NCBI GenBank assembly: GCA_035689115.1
Contig: DASSMA010000029.1
Span: 35,316 to 99,315 of the forward strand
Direction of reading: 5' to 3'
DNA: 64,000 nucleotides
Source: JAHFUS01 sp035689115
GTDB lineage: Bacteria; Actinomycetota; Acidimicrobiia; Acidimicrobiales; GCA-2861595
Positions 15,904 to 24,805 of this stretch are shown here, one piece after another. Position numbers and translations under genes: made by a program. How positions within the stretch are numbered: the first letter of the stretch is position 1; each line of letters opens with the position of its first letter. A model generated the notes under the pieces. It saw nothing but the letters and a program-made list of their open reading frames with translations. It made no database searches and was not told where the DNA came from.

Positions 15904-17232
15904 ATGGAGACCACCCACATTCCTGCAAATGCCGAGCGCCCGCTGGAGGAGTTGGAGGTCGAAATCGGCCAGCTCTCTGCCCACCTGGCGGCGGTCACCT
16001 GCGCCTGGCTGCTGCTGATCGCCGAGTTCGAGCGCCGAGAAGGCCACTACGCCCACGGGGCCCGCAGCTGTGCCGAGTGGCTGAGCTGGCGCTGCGGTCT
16101 CAGCCTCATCACCGCCCGCCAGCAGCTCCAGGTGGCCCGCCGCCTGGAGGAGCTGCCGTTGGTGCGGGCCGCCTTCGCCGCCGGTGAGCTCAGCTACTCC
16201 AAGGCCCGGGCCCTGTGCCGCATCGCCACCCCCGCCACCGAGGCCGACCTGGTCGACGTGGCCCGCCACGCCACCGCCTCCCACGTCGACCGCATCGCCC
16301 GGGCCCGGCGCTCGGTCGCTCGTCTGGTCGAGCGGGAGGAGCAGGGTCCCGGCCACGACCGCTCTGTCGACTGGTTCTTCGACGACGACGGCGCCCTGGT
16401 GCTCAGCGCCCGGCTCGACGCCGAGGAGGGGGCCCTTGTGATCCAGGCCCTGGAGTCGGCCCGCCACGCCCTGCGGGACGCCGCCGCCGAAGGCGGCGGC
16501 GATTCCGCGGAATCGCGCCCTTCTGTGGACACCCACGCCGGCCGCCCCTCCAACGCCGATGCCCTGGTGCTGCTGGCCGACACCATGCTGGCCCACGGCC
16601 CGGCCGAGCGCGACGGCGGGGACCGCTACCAGGTGGTCATCGTGGCCGACGCCGCGGTGCTGGCCGGCGCCTCCGACGAGGGCACCTGCCAGGTGGAGGG
16701 CGGGCCGGCCCTCGATCCCGAGGCGGCCCGCATGGCGGCCTGCGACGCCCGCATCCTGGCCCTGTTGCGGGGCGAGGACGACGAGGTGCTGAGCGTGGGG
16801 CGGGCCACCCGCTCCATCCCCCGCCACATCCGCCGGGCGCTTCGTTTTCGTGACAAGGGCTGCACCTTCCCGGGGTGCTCCCAGACCCGATGGGTGGACG
16901 GGCACCACATCGTGCACTGGGCCGACGGTGGGGAGACGTCGCTCTCCAACCTGTGCCTGCTGTGCCGGTACCACCACGGGCTGGTCCACCGCCAGGGCTT
17001 CGGCCTGTACCGGGACCCGGCAACCGGCCAGTTGGTGTTCACCGCCCCCGCCGGCGACGTGCTGCCCGGCGCCCCGGCGCCGGAGGGACCGGTCGACCTC
17101 GACCCCGAGACGGTCAACCGCCGCCTGGGGGTGGTGATGGACTCGGCCACCGGGGCGTGCCTGTGGGACGGGCAGCGCATGGACCTCGACATGGTGATCT
17201 GGGCCCTGCTCAGCCAGGAGCAGCGGAACTGA
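15904..17232 (+). CDS. DUF222-HNH endonuclease-like protein (13E12 family)
   Basis: A 442-residue protein of the actinobacterial DUF222-HNH family, often multicopy and linked to the 13E12 repeats of mycobacteria. The helical DUF222 region covers LEELEVEIGQLSAHLAAVTC through the repeated RRLEELPLVRAAFAAGELSY and SKARALCRIATPAT. The HNH nuclease motif is CTFPGCSQTRWVDGHHIVHW, then GGETSLSNLCLLCRYHHGLV (zinc cysteines plus catalytic His). A nuclease role is inferred from the domain; the biological function is unknown. A broken copy of the putA 5' end lies directly downstream, suggesting that this segment entered with a rearrangement. Confidence 0.88.
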   Translation: METTHIPANAERPLEELEVEIGQLSAHLAAVTCAWLLLIAEFERREGHYAHGARSCAEWLSWRCGLSLITARQQLQVARRLEELPLVRAAFAAGELSYSKARALCRIATPATEADLVDVARHATASHVDRIARARRSVARLVEREEQGPGHDRSVDWFFDDDGALVLSARLDAEEGALVIQALESARHALRDAAAEGGGDSAESRPSVDTHAGRPSNADALVLLADTMLAHGPAERDGGDRYQVVIVADAAVLAGASDEGTCQVEGGPALDPEAARMAACDARILALLRGEDDEVLSVGRATRSIPRHIRRALRFRDKGCTFPGCSQTRWVDGHHIVHWADGGETSLSNLCLLCRYHHGLVHRQGFGLYRDPATGQLVFTAPAGDVLPGAPAPEGPVDLDPETVNRRLGVVMDSATGACLWDGQRMDLDMVIWALLSQEQRN

Positions 17233-17240
17233 GCCCAAGC

Positions 17241-17432
17241 ACGGCTCTATCTCGATTCTTGGCCCGCCGCCGGACAGCGACGTCGGGGCCCTGGCTCGTC
17301 GCATCGCCGACCTCGGGGCCGGCGAGAAGGCGCGGGTGTACTCCATGTCGTGGGCCAGCGAGCGGATGCTGGGCTACGCCACGTCCCACCCCGTCGTTCG
17401 AGATGCAGCTGTTCGCTTCGTCGAGGTGTTCC
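17241..17432 (+). pseudogene. Broken duplicate of the putA 5' end
   Basis: About 190 bp match the start region of the full-length putA at 20082-20278, including its -10 region and first 55 codons, at roughly nine bases in ten by eye. The start ATG reads TTG here, and several 1-bp insertions and deletions destroy the frame (near 17251, 17266, 17391 and 17415). It lies in the same orientation 2.8 kb upstream of the intact gene, between the HNH gene and the histidine-kinase stop. It is clearly non-coding debris of a duplication. Confidence 0.85.
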
Positions 17433-17468
17433 TTCGAGCTGGCCCCGGCCGGCGGCTGAGCCGGGCGC

Positions 17469-18869
17469 CTAGTGGGCCGGAGCGGGCGGCGCCAGCGGGA
17501 ACACCAGCCGCACCAGCGCCCCGCCGGCGGGGCTGTCGCCGATCTCCAGGCGCCCCCCGTCACGCGAGCAGGCGTCGGCCGCCAGGCTGAGCCCCAGGCC
17601 GGTACCCGGTGCCGCCTCGCCGGCCGCACCCCGAACCCACGGCAGCACCACGAGGTCACGCTCGGCCGGCGGGATGCCGGGCCCGCTGTCGGCCACCTCG
17701 ACGACCGCCTCGCCGGCACCGGTCGTCACCAGCACCTGGACCGCTCCGCCTGGCGGCGTGAACTTGAGGGCGTTCTCCACCACGTTGGTGACGGCGTCGT
17801 CGACGGCCGCCGGGTCGGCCCGCACCATGGTCGGCCCCCCGGCGCAGACGTCCAGGCGGGTGCGGGCCGACCGGGCCAGCGGTAGCAGGCGCTCGGTCAC
17901 CCGGCGGGCGACGGCGCCGAGGTCGAGCAACGTCGCCTCGGCGGCGGCGGTCCCCCGGGCGACGTCGACCAGGTTCGACGACAGGGCGGCGAGGGTCGTC
18001 ACCTGGCGGCCGGCGACCTCCCCGAGGTGGGCCCGGCGCTCGACAGGCGTGTCCGGGGCGGCCAGCTCCTCGAGGCGCAGGGCGAGGACCGATACGGGCG
18101 TGCGCAGCTGGTGCGACAGCCTGCGCACCTCCACCGCCTGCCGGTGCTCGCGCTGCTGGGCCCGGGCGGCGACCGAGCGGGTCCGCTCGACCATCCGGCC
18201 CACCGCGGCGCGCAGCGTCTCGACCTCCGGTCCGCCCCGGCGCCCGCCGGGCAGTGGCGCGTCGAGGGCGCCGAGGGCGACCAGGCGGGCGGTCCTGGTG
18301 AGGTCGTGGATCGGCCGGGACAGGCGGCCGGCGATGAGCCAGCCGGCGACGGCCGCCACGACCACCAGCACCATGCCGGGCAGGACGGCCAGGCGGTCGG
18401 TGACGACCCACGGCTGGAGACGGGTCGCCGGCTCCACCAGCACCGCGGCGCCGACCACGTCGTCGCCGTGGAGGATCGGCGCGGCGCCGACGGCGACGTG
18501 CCGCCGGGCGATGGCCCGGCCCGACGGCACCCCGTCGAGGGCGTCGCCGGCCGCCTCCCGGGCCAGGCCGGCGGCCGCAGCCGGCACCGTGCCGTCCAGC
18601 ACTCGCCCCTCGGCGCTCACCACCTCGAGGTCCCGCCGGCCACCGCGCTCGTCGGCCACCACCCGGGCCAGCCCCTCGGGCCGGTCGAGGGCGCGCGCCG
18701 ACCGCCGGGCGGCGACCTCGGCGTCGCGCTGGGCGCCGGCCGCCGCCTCGCTGCGCTGGAGCCGGCTCGACTGCCGCTCGAGGATGAACGAGGCGGCCAG
18801 GACCAGCGCGAGGGCCAGGAGGGCATGGCTCAGCGCCAGCCGGCCTCGGAGCCCCATCCGCCACGTCAC
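17469..18869 (-). CDS. Sensor histidine kinase (HAMP-HisKA-HATPase)
   Basis: A 466-residue two-component sensor. Membrane helices at about 11-28 (LALSHALLALALVLAASFIL) and 165-185 (LPGMVLVVVAAVAGWLIAG) bracket a periplasmic sensor. HAMP (RLSRPIHDLTRTARLVALGA) is followed by the dimerisation helix with phospho-acceptor His253 in RRLSHQLRTPVSVLALRLEE, then N-box VTNVVENALKFTPPGG, G1 DSGPGIPP and G2 GTGLGLSLA. It overlaps the response-regulator stop by 4 bp, so the two are coupled. The signal is unknown. Confidence 0.93.
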   Translation of the reverse strand: MTWRMGLRGRLALSHALLALALVLAASFILERQSSRLQRSEAAAGAQRDAEVAARRSARALDRPEGLARVVADERGGRRDLEVVSAEGRVLDGTVPAAAAGLAREAAGDALDGVPSGRAIARRHVAVGAAPILHGDDVVGAAVLVEPATRLQPWVVTDRLAVLPGMVLVVVAAVAGWLIAGRLSRPIHDLTRTARLVALGALDAPLPGGRRGGPEVETLRAAVGRMVERTRSVAARAQQREHRQAVEVRRLSHQLRTPVSVLALRLEELAAPDTPVERRAHLGEVAGRQVTTLAALSSNLVDVARGTAAAEATLLDLGAVARRVTERLLPLARSARTRLDVCAGGPTMVRADPAAVDDAVTNVVENALKFTPPGGAVQVLVTTGAGEAVVEVADSGPGIPPAERDLVVLPWVRGAAGEAAPGTGLGLSLAADACSRDGGRLEIGDSPAGGALVRLVFPLAPPAPAH

Positions 18870-19525
18870 CGCAGCAGCCGGAACCCGATGCCGTGGACCG
18901 TCTGGATGAACCGGGGCTCCCGCACCGGGTCACCGAGCTTGCGGCGCAGCGACGACATGTGCACGTCGATGGTGCGGGAGACGGCGCCGAGCGACGCGCC
19001 CCACACCTCCTCGGCCAGGTCCTCCCGCGGCACCACGGCGTTGTGCCGCCGGGCGAGGGCCAGGAGCAGCTGGCGCTCCTTGGTGGTGAGATCCACCGGC
19101 GAGCCGGCGAGGGTCGCCGTCATGGCCGCCAGATCGACCTCCAGCTCGCCGACCACGACCCGGGCCGACGGCCGGGCGCCCCCGCGGCGCAGCACGGAGC
19201 GGCAGCGGGCGACCAGCTCGCGCGGGCTGAAGGGCTTGGCCAGGAAGTCGTCGGCACCCAACTCCAGGGCGGCCACCCGCTCGGCCTCGCCGCCGCGGGC
19301 GGAGATCACGATCAGGGCCACGGCTGCCGCCAGCTCGGTGCAGATCTCGATCCCGTCGCCGTCGGGCAGGCCGAGGTCCAGCAGGACGAGGTCGGCGCCC
19401 GGGCCCCGGCTGGCCGCCTCGGCCCTGGTCGTGGCGGTCTCCACCTCGAAGCCGTGGCCGGCGAGGATGTCGGCGAGGGCGTCGCGGAGGTCGGCCTCGT
19501 CGTCGACGATCAGCACCGTGGGCAT
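18866..19525 (-). CDS. OmpR/PhoB-type response regulator
   Basis: A 219-residue regulator with a receiver domain (acidic pocket VDDEAD, phospho-acceptor Asp50 in LVLLDLGLPDGDG, switch Ser in VISARGG, Lys in LAKPFSPRELVARC) and a winged-helix DNA-binding domain (LTTKERQLLLALARRHNAVV, then SRTIDVHMSSLRRKLG, then TVHGIGFRLL). ATG at 19525 is used rather than the TTG one codon upstream. The cognate kinase follows with a 4-bp overlap. Targets are unknown; the divergent small exported gene at 19624 is an obvious candidate. Confidence 0.94.
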   Translation of the reverse strand: MPTVLIVDDEADLRDALADILAGHGFEVETATTRAEAASRGPGADLVLLDLGLPDGDGIEICTELAAAVALIVISARGGEAERVAALELGADDFLAKPFSPRELVARCRSVLRRGGARPSARVVVGELEVDLAAMTATLAGSPVDLTTKERQLLLALARRHNAVVPREDLAEEVWGASLGAVSRTIDVHMSSLRRKLGDPVREPRFIQTVHGIGFRLLR

Positions 19526-19623
19526 CAACGGGCCTTCACGAGCATTTGGAGCGGCTTGAGGAGTCTCGAAGGTTCGTCTCCGTACCGTCGGTCACGACCC
19601 GACCCCTTCCAAGGAGACGACGA

Positions 19624-19971
19624 ATGCGCAGATTCCTCATGATGCTGGGTGGCGGCCTGGTGGCCACCTCGCTGGCCGCCGGCCCCGCCTGGGCGACGAC
19701 GACGACCACCACCACCAAGGCGGCCACCAGGCACGTCGTGCAGTGGCGGGACGTGGCAGGGGTGTTCCGCACCAAGGCGGCCGCCGACAAGCGCATGAGC
19801 GCCCTCGACGCCAAGGGCGTCACCGGCTTCACCGTCCTGACGCTGCCTCACCGGAAGGCCGCCGCCCGCCGCTTCGAGGTCGAGCAGACCTTCCCCACCC
19901 ACGCCGCGGCCAAGGCAGAGGCGGCCAAGGTCCGGGCCGACGGCATCACCGTGCGGGTCGTCGCCGTGTGA
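19624..19971 (+). CDS. Small secreted SPOR-like protein
   Basis: A 115-residue exported protein. Signal peptide MRRFLMMLGGGLVATSLAAG ends at AWA, followed by a short poly-Thr segment and one domain that resembles SPOR (VAGVFRTKAAADKRMSALDA, then FEVEQTFPTHAAAKAEAAKV). SPOR domains bind denuded peptidoglycan, but the match is by pattern only. The ATG has AAGGAGA 7 bases upstream. It is divergent from the two-component operon and may be under its control. Confidence 0.7.
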   Translation: MRRFLMMLGGGLVATSLAAGPAWATTTTTTTKAATRHVVQWRDVAGVFRTKAAADKRMSALDAKGVTGFTVLTLPHRKAAARRFEVEQTFPTHAAAKAEAAKVRADGITVRVVAV

Positions 19972-19978
19972 CCGCCCG

Positions 19979-20009
19979 TGCCGGCCGGGGCGCGCCGCCC
20001 CGGCCGGCA
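19979..20009 (+). terminator. Terminator hairpin after the SPOR-like gene
   Basis: Perfect 14-bp arms (19979-19992 and 19996-20009) with loop CGC, beginning 8 bp after the stop codon; entirely GC-rich and without a T-tract. Confidence 0.75.
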
Positions 20010-20089
20010 GCCCGGTCCTGGTCCAGCGCACGTGCCCAGCTTGCCGGCCGGGGGCGACGATGTGGGGTCGGGTGACGCCGGACGGGCTC

Positions 20090-20095
20090 TATCCT
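20090..20095 (+). promoter_or_regulatory. -10 hexamer TATCCT of the putA promoter
   Basis: It ends 6 bp before the putA ATG at 20102 with no ribosome site, the leaderless pattern. The degraded copy at 17241 retains a shortened form of this element. Confidence 0.5.
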
Positions 20096-20101
20096 CGATT
20101 C

Positions 20102-23074
20102 ATGGCCCTGCCGCCGGACAGCGACGTCGGGGCCCTGGCTCGTCGCATCGCCGACCTGGGCGCCGGCGAGAAGGCGCGGGTGTACTCGATGTCGTGGGCC
20201 AGCGAGCGGATGCTCGGCTACGCCATGTCCCACCCGTCGTTCAAGACGCAGCTGTTCCGCTTCGTCGACGTGTTTCCCGCCACCGCCGGCGACGACGACG
20301 TGCTGCGGCACATCGACGAGTACTTCGAGGGCACCGACGCTCCCAAGGTCCTGTCCCTCGGCATCGACCTGGCCGAGCGCATTCCCCTCGGCCCGAAGGT
20401 GTCGGCCGGCGTGGCCCGCCGGAACATCGAGCGGATGGCCGAGCAGTTCATCCTCGGCGCCACGCCGGCGGCGGCCATGCCCGAGCTGCACCGGCTGTGG
20501 CGGGCGGGGAGCGCCTCCACCGTCGACCTGCTGGGCGAGAAGACCGTCACCGAGGCGGAGGCCGACCGCTATGCGGCCCGGGTCGAGGAGCTGCTCCGGA
20601 CCCTGCTCAAGGGAACCGCCGGGTGGGCGCCCGACGACGTGCTCGAGCGCGACGACGTCGGCCCGCTGCCCCGGGCCAACATCAGCATCAAGCCCACCGC
20701 CCTGGCGTCGCTGTACTCGCCGCTCACGAGGGAGGATGGCCTCGCCCAGGCCCGGGGCCGCCTCCTGCCGATCCTCACACTCGCTGCCGAGGGCGGTGCG
20801 TTCGTGTGGTTCGACATGGAGCACTACGACGTCAAGGACCTAACCCTCGAGCTGTTCCGGGGCCTGCTGGAGGAGCCGGTGCTGGCCGGCCTCCACGCCG
20901 GCATCGTGCTCCAGGCCTACCTGAAGGAGACGAGGGCCGACTTGGCCGACCTCATCGCCTGGGCGGACTGCCTCCACCGGGAGGCGCCGGTGAGCGTGCG
21001 GCTGGTGAAGGGCGCCTACTGGGACTCCGAGACCATCTCGTCGCGCGCCGAGGGCTGGGAGCCGCCGGTGTTCGCCAACAAGGCGGAGACCGACGCCAGC
21101 TTCGAGCGCTGCGTCCGCCTGTTGCACGACCACCACGGCTCGGTGCGGGCCGCCTTCGGCTCGCACAACCTGCGGTCCCTGGCCTACGCCGTCACCTACG
21201 CCCGGGCCCAGGGCATCCCCGACGCCGGCTACGAGCTGCAGATGCTCTACGGCATGGCGGAGCCCATCCAGGCTGCCATCCGGCGCCTGGGGCTGCGGCT
21301 CCGGGTCTACGGGCCGGTGGGCGAACTGGTGCCGGGCATGGCCTACCTCGTGCGCCGGCTGCTGGAGAACACGTCGAACGAGAGCTTCGTGCGCCACCGC
21401 TTCGCCGAGGGCCGCAAGCTCGACGACCTGATCGCCGCTCCGCGCGTGGACCGGCTGCCGGACCCCGACCCGCCCGTCCGCCGGCCGGCCACCGACCCGG
21501 CGGCGCCGGGCCAGTACCACCACGAGCCGCCGGCCGAATGGCGGCGCCGCCCCGTCCGAGAGCAGATGGCCGCCGCCGTCGCCGCCGCCCCTGCCGCCCT
21601 CGGCGGGGAGGTGCCCGCCGTCATCGACGGCCAGCGGGTGCGCACCGCCGGCACCATCGCGTCGGTCGACCCGGCCGACCCGGAGACGCTGGTCGCCACG
21701 TCCGCCTCCTGCGGGCCGGCCGAGGCCGACGCCGCCGTCGAGGTCGCCCTGCGGGCGTGGGACGGCTGGCGGCGGACGCCGGCGGCGAGCCGGGCGGCGG
21801 TGCTGTTCCGGGCCGCCGAGTGGATGCGGGCCCGCCGCCCGGAGCTGTCCGCCCTCATGGTGTTCGAGGCGGGCAAGCCCTGGTCCGAGGCCGACGGCGA
21901 CGTGTGCGAGGCCATCGACTTCTGCGAGTACTACGGCCGGGAGATGTTGCGCCTCGACCGGGGCGGGGCGGTGGAGTCGCCGCCCGGGGAGGCCAACGTC
22001 CTGCGCTACCAGGGCAAGGGCGTGGGCGCGGTGATCGCCCCCTGGAACTTCCCGCTCGCCATCCCCACCGGCATGGTCACCGCTGCCCTGGTGGCCGGCA
22101 ACGCCGTGCTGTTCAAGCCGGCCGAGCAGACGCCGGCCATCGCCTACAAGCTGGTGGAGGCGCTGGAGGCGGGTGGCCTGCCCAAGGGCGTGCTCGCGTT
22201 CCTGCCCGGGCTGGGCGAGGAGGTCGGCGCCCACCTCGTCACCCATCCCGACGTGGCCTTCGTCACCTTCACCGGCTCCATGGACGTGGGCCTGCGCATC
22301 AACGCGGCGGCCGCCCAGACCGGCCCCGGCCGGCGCCACGTGAAGCGGGTCGTCGCCGAGATGGGCGGCAAGAACGCCATGATCGTCGACTCCGACGCCG
22401 ACCTCGACCAGGCCGTGCCGGCCATCGCCGCCTCGGCCTTCGGCTTCGCCGGCCAGAAGTGCTCGGCCGCCTCCCGGCTGGTGGCGGTCGACTCGGTGTA
22501 CGACGAGCTGGTCGCCCGGCTGGTGGGCCACGCCCGCCAGCTGCACGTCGGCCACCCGAGGTCGATGCCGGTGAAGGTCGGCCCGGTGATCGACGCCGAG
22601 GCGTGGAAGCGCATCCGGGGCTGCGTGGACCGGGCGGCCGAGGAGGGCGAGATCCTGCTGGCCCGCGACGACGTCCCCCCGGCCGGCTACTTCGTCGGGC
22701 CCACCATCGTGGCCGGCGTCTCGACCACGTCGTCCTTGGCGGTCGACGAGATCTTCGGGCCCGTCCTCACCGTGTTCCGGGCCCGCAACTTCGAGGCGGC
22801 CCTGGCCCTCGCCAACGACACCCGGTTCGCCCTCACCGCCGGCGTCTTCTCCCGCTCGCCGGTCAACGTGCGCAAGGCGGGCGAGGAGCTGCGCGCCGGC
22901 AACGTCTACGTCAACCGGGGCATCACCGGGGCCGTGGTCGGGCGCCAGCCCTTCGGCGGCTACGGGATGTCGGGCGTGGGGTCGAAGGCCGGGGGCCCCG
23001 ACTACCTCCTCCAGTTCCTCGACCCCCGGGTGGTCACCGAGAACACGATGCGCCAGGGGTTCGCCCCCGAGTAG
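20102..23074 (+). CDS. putA: Bifunctional proline dehydrogenase / P5C dehydrogenase
   Basis: A 990-residue fusion that oxidises proline to glutamate, with FAD in the first half and NAD in the second. The PRODH barrel spans about 90-440 (ISIKPTALASLYSP, FVWFDMEHYDVKDLTLEL, VRLVKGAYWDSE, YELQMLYGMAEPI). The P5CDH domain spans about 490-985 (APWNFPLAIPTGMVTAALVA, FTGSMDVGLRIN, catalytic Glu753 in VVAEMGGKNAM and Cys787 in FAGQKCSAAS). There is no N-terminal DNA-binding domain, so it is not the autoregulating enterobacterial type. ATG at 20102 is fixed by the -10 element; a longer frame from 20060 would have to start inside the promoter. Confidence 0.96.
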   Translation: MALPPDSDVGALARRIADLGAGEKARVYSMSWASERMLGYAMSHPSFKTQLFRFVDVFPATAGDDDVLRHIDEYFEGTDAPKVLSLGIDLAERIPLGPKVSAGVARRNIERMAEQFILGATPAAAMPELHRLWRAGSASTVDLLGEKTVTEAEADRYAARVEELLRTLLKGTAGWAPDDVLERDDVGPLPRANISIKPTALASLYSPLTREDGLAQARGRLLPILTLAAEGGAFVWFDMEHYDVKDLTLELFRGLLEEPVLAGLHAGIVLQAYLKETRADLADLIAWADCLHREAPVSVRLVKGAYWDSETISSRAEGWEPPVFANKAETDASFERCVRLLHDHHGSVRAAFGSHNLRSLAYAVTYARAQGIPDAGYELQMLYGMAEPIQAAIRRLGLRLRVYGPVGELVPGMAYLVRRLLENTSNESFVRHRFAEGRKLDDLIAAPRVDRLPDPDPPVRRPATDPAAPGQYHHEPPAEWRRRPVREQMAAAVAAAPAALGGEVPAVIDGQRVRTAGTIASVDPADPETLVATSASCGPAEADAAVEVALRAWDGWRRTPAASRAAVLFRAAEWMRARRPELSALMVFEAGKPWSEADGDVCEAIDFCEYYGREMLRLDRGGAVESPPGEANVLRYQGKGVGAVIAPWNFPLAIPTGMVTAALVAGNAVLFKPAEQTPAIAYKLVEALEAGGLPKGVLAFLPGLGEEVGAHLVTHPDVAFVTFTGSMDVGLRINAAAAQTGPGRRHVKRVVAEMGGKNAMIVDSDADLDQAVPAIAASAFGFAGQKCSAASRLVAVDSVYDELVARLVGHARQLHVGHPRSMPVKVGPVIDAEAWKRIRGCVDRAAEEGEILLARDDVPPAGYFVGPTIVAGVSTTSSLAVDEIFGPVLTVFRARNFEAALALANDTRFALTAGVFSRSPVNVRKAGEELRAGNVYVNRGITGAVVGRQPFGGYGMSGVGSKAGGPDYLLQFLDPRVVTENTMRQGFAPE

Positions 23075-23566
23075 TCAGTGGGCGAAGGCCGCCTCGGCCA
23101 CCCGCAGGCGCTCGGCCTCCAGGCGGGCAAGCTGGTCCTGGGCGCGGGCGATCAGCGCGTCGAGGTCGGGGGTCACCCCCACCAGCGGCGCCATGACCGG
23201 CCGGGCCGCCTGGAGGCACTGCCACAGGCTCAGCTTCCCGGACACGCCCATGTGCAGGGCCTCCAGCTGCATGAGGAGGGCAAGCTCCTCGCCCTGGCGG
23301 GTGGCGGCGGCGAAGCGCATGCGGGCGAACTTCTCGGCGACCCAGCTGCCGGCCGCCTTCACCGTGTGCTGCTTGAACCCGAATGCGACCCGCAGGCCGT
23401 CGAGCACCTCCTGGTCGGCCCGGATGTCGGCCAGGATGCCGGCGAGCGTCCGTCCCATCGGTGTGCCGTCGGCATCGGCGGCCAGCTTCTCGGCCAGTTC
23501 CACGCCGGCGGCCGCGCCGGCCAGGTGATCGTTCAGATAGACATCCAGTGCATCCTCGGCTGCCAT
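23075..23566 (-). CDS. Conserved helical hypothetical protein
   Basis: A 163-residue, fully helical protein beginning MAAEDALDVYLNDHLAGAAA and containing MGRTLAGILADIRADQEVLD, KAAGSWVAEKFARMRF, then LALLMQLEALHMGVSGKLSL. It looks like a ferritin-like or four-helix bundle conserved in actinobacteria, but I do not recognise a named family or see a complete metal site. ATG at 23566. Its stop abuts the convergent putA stop, and it is divergent from the hemerythrin gene, possibly sharing regulation. Confidence 0.7.
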   Translation of the reverse strand: MAAEDALDVYLNDHLAGAAAGVELAEKLAADADGTPMGRTLAGILADIRADQEVLDGLRVAFGFKQHTVKAAGSWVAEKFARMRFAAATRQGEELALLMQLEALHMGVSGKLSLWQCLQAARPVMAPLVGVTPDLDALIARAQDQLARLEAERLRVAEAAFAH

Positions 23567-23641
23567 GGGGTGGGCTGTACCCAAACTGCACCCAGCGTCA
23601 CAGGACCGTTTGGGGCACAAGGCGCCGGGTATCCCAAGGCC

Positions 23642-24211
23642 ATGGATGCATTGACACTGCTCACCGCCGATCACAATCGGGTGCGGGGCTTGTTCACCCG
23701 CTTCCAGGGTGCCCATTCGGCCGACGACGGCCCGCAGTTGGTGGAGCTGGCGACGAAGATCGTCGAGGAACTCGAGGTCCACGCGGAGATCGAGGAACAG
23801 CTGTTCTACCCGGCGGTCCGGGAGGCCAGCGAGGAGCTGCGGGAAGCCGTCGCCGAAGGGCTGGAGGAGCACCACGTCGCCAGGACGCTCCTCGACGAGG
23901 CGAAGGGGCTCTCACCCGACGACGAGGCATGGGTCGCCAAGCTCCTCGTCCTCATCGAGAGCGTGGAGCATCACGCCGGCGAGGAGGAGCAGGAGATGTT
24001 CCCGGCCGTCCGGAAGGCGCTGGGCGGCGAGGCGCTCGAGGAGCTCGGCGTCCGGCTGGAGGGGATGAAGGCCCGCCTCGGCGCGCCGACGGTCGCCGAC
24101 AAGGAGCAGCTGAGCACGACCGAGCTCCAGGAGCTGGCCAAGGAGCAGCAGGTGCCGGGCCGCTCGTCCATGTCGCGGGAGGAGTTGCTCGCCACCGTCG
24201 CCCCGTCCTGA
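23642..24211 (+). CDS. Hemerythrin-like (HHE) protein
   Basis: A 189-residue HHE cation-binding protein, a di-iron bundle that senses or binds O2, NO or iron. Ligand-type motifs are LLTADHNRVRGLFTRF, then VHAEIEEQLFYPAV, LEEHHVARTLLDE and VEHHAGEEEQEMFPAV. The C-terminus carries a short Rho-N-like helical piece (SREELLATVAPS). ATG at 23642 lies 6 bp after a TATCCC element, so a leaderless transcript is likely. A redox or oxygen-stress role is inference from the family. Confidence 0.9.
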   Translation: MDALTLLTADHNRVRGLFTRFQGAHSADDGPQLVELATKIVEELEVHAEIEEQLFYPAVREASEELREAVAEGLEEHHVARTLLDEAKGLSPDDEAWVAKLLVLIESVEHHAGEEEQEMFPAVRKALGGEALEELGVRLEGMKARLGAPTVADKEQLSTTELQELAKEQQVPGRSSMSREELLATVAPS

Positions 24212-24228
24212 CGGCAGGGCTCGGACGC

Positions 24229-24234
24229 TAGGGT
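24229..24234 (+). promoter_or_regulatory. -10 hexamer TAGGGT of a leaderless promoter
   Basis: It ends 7 bp before the ATG at 24242, with no ribosome site in between. Confidence 0.5.
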
Positions 24235-24241
24235 CGCCCGT

Positions 24242-24787
24242 ATGACCCTGAAGGCGGGACCGCCGATCGGACCGTTCCCGCCCGGCGCCGACCCCGAGGA
24301 CTACGACAAGCTGCGCCGGCGCGTGCTCTGGACCATGCCCTACGGGCTCTACGTGCTCGGCGTGCGGGCGGGGGAGCGCCGCAACGGGATGACGGCGAAC
24401 TGGGTCACCCAGCTGTCGTTCGAGCCCAAGCTCCTGGGCGTCGCTGTCGAGCGGGACGCCTTCACCCACGACCTGCTCGTCGAGGGAGGGGTGTTCTGCC
24501 TCAACGTGGTGGACCGCGAGGACCGGGCCATCGTCCGCAAGTTCACCAAGCCGGTGGAGGTCGACGAGCAGGCGTGCACCATGAACGGCTTCGCCTTCCA
24601 CGACGGCCGCACGGGTGCGCCGGTGCTCGACACCGCGCTCGCCTACGTGGAGTGCGAGGTGCGCCAGCAGGTGCCGGCAGGGAGCCACACGCTGTTCGTC
24701 GGCGAGGTGCTCGACGCCGGTTTCCAGAAGGCGGAGGACACGCTGCCCCTCCGGATGGAGGACACGCGCATGATCTACGGCGGATGA
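24242..24787 (+). CDS. Flavin-reductase-like FMN-binding protein
   Basis: A 181-residue protein of the flavin reductase/DIM6-NTAB group. It has a split-barrel FMN fold with the signature RNGMTANWVTQLSFEPKLLG, followed by VERDAFTHDLLVEGGVFCLN and the barrel end HTLFVGEVLDAGF. It probably reduces flavin for a monooxygenase or acts alone on a small substrate; the partner is unknown. It is followed after 18 bp by a thioesterase gene, likely in the same transcript. Confidence 0.85.
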   Translation: MTLKAGPPIGPFPPGADPEDYDKLRRRVLWTMPYGLYVLGVRAGERRNGMTANWVTQLSFEPKLLGVAVERDAFTHDLLVEGGVFCLNVVDREDRAIVRKFTKPVEVDEQACTMNGFAFHDGRTGAPVLDTALAYVECEVRQQVPAGSHTLFVGEVLDAGFQKAEDTLPLRMEDTRMIYGG

Positions 24788-24805
24788 GCAGGTAGGTCCG
24801 GCGCC

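Noticed and set aside
15161..17232. Toxin-immunity pair formed by the TPR protein and the HNH protein
   Set aside because: The genes are 314 bp apart with separate promoters, and the HNH protein is of the DUF222 type rather than a polymorphic toxin.
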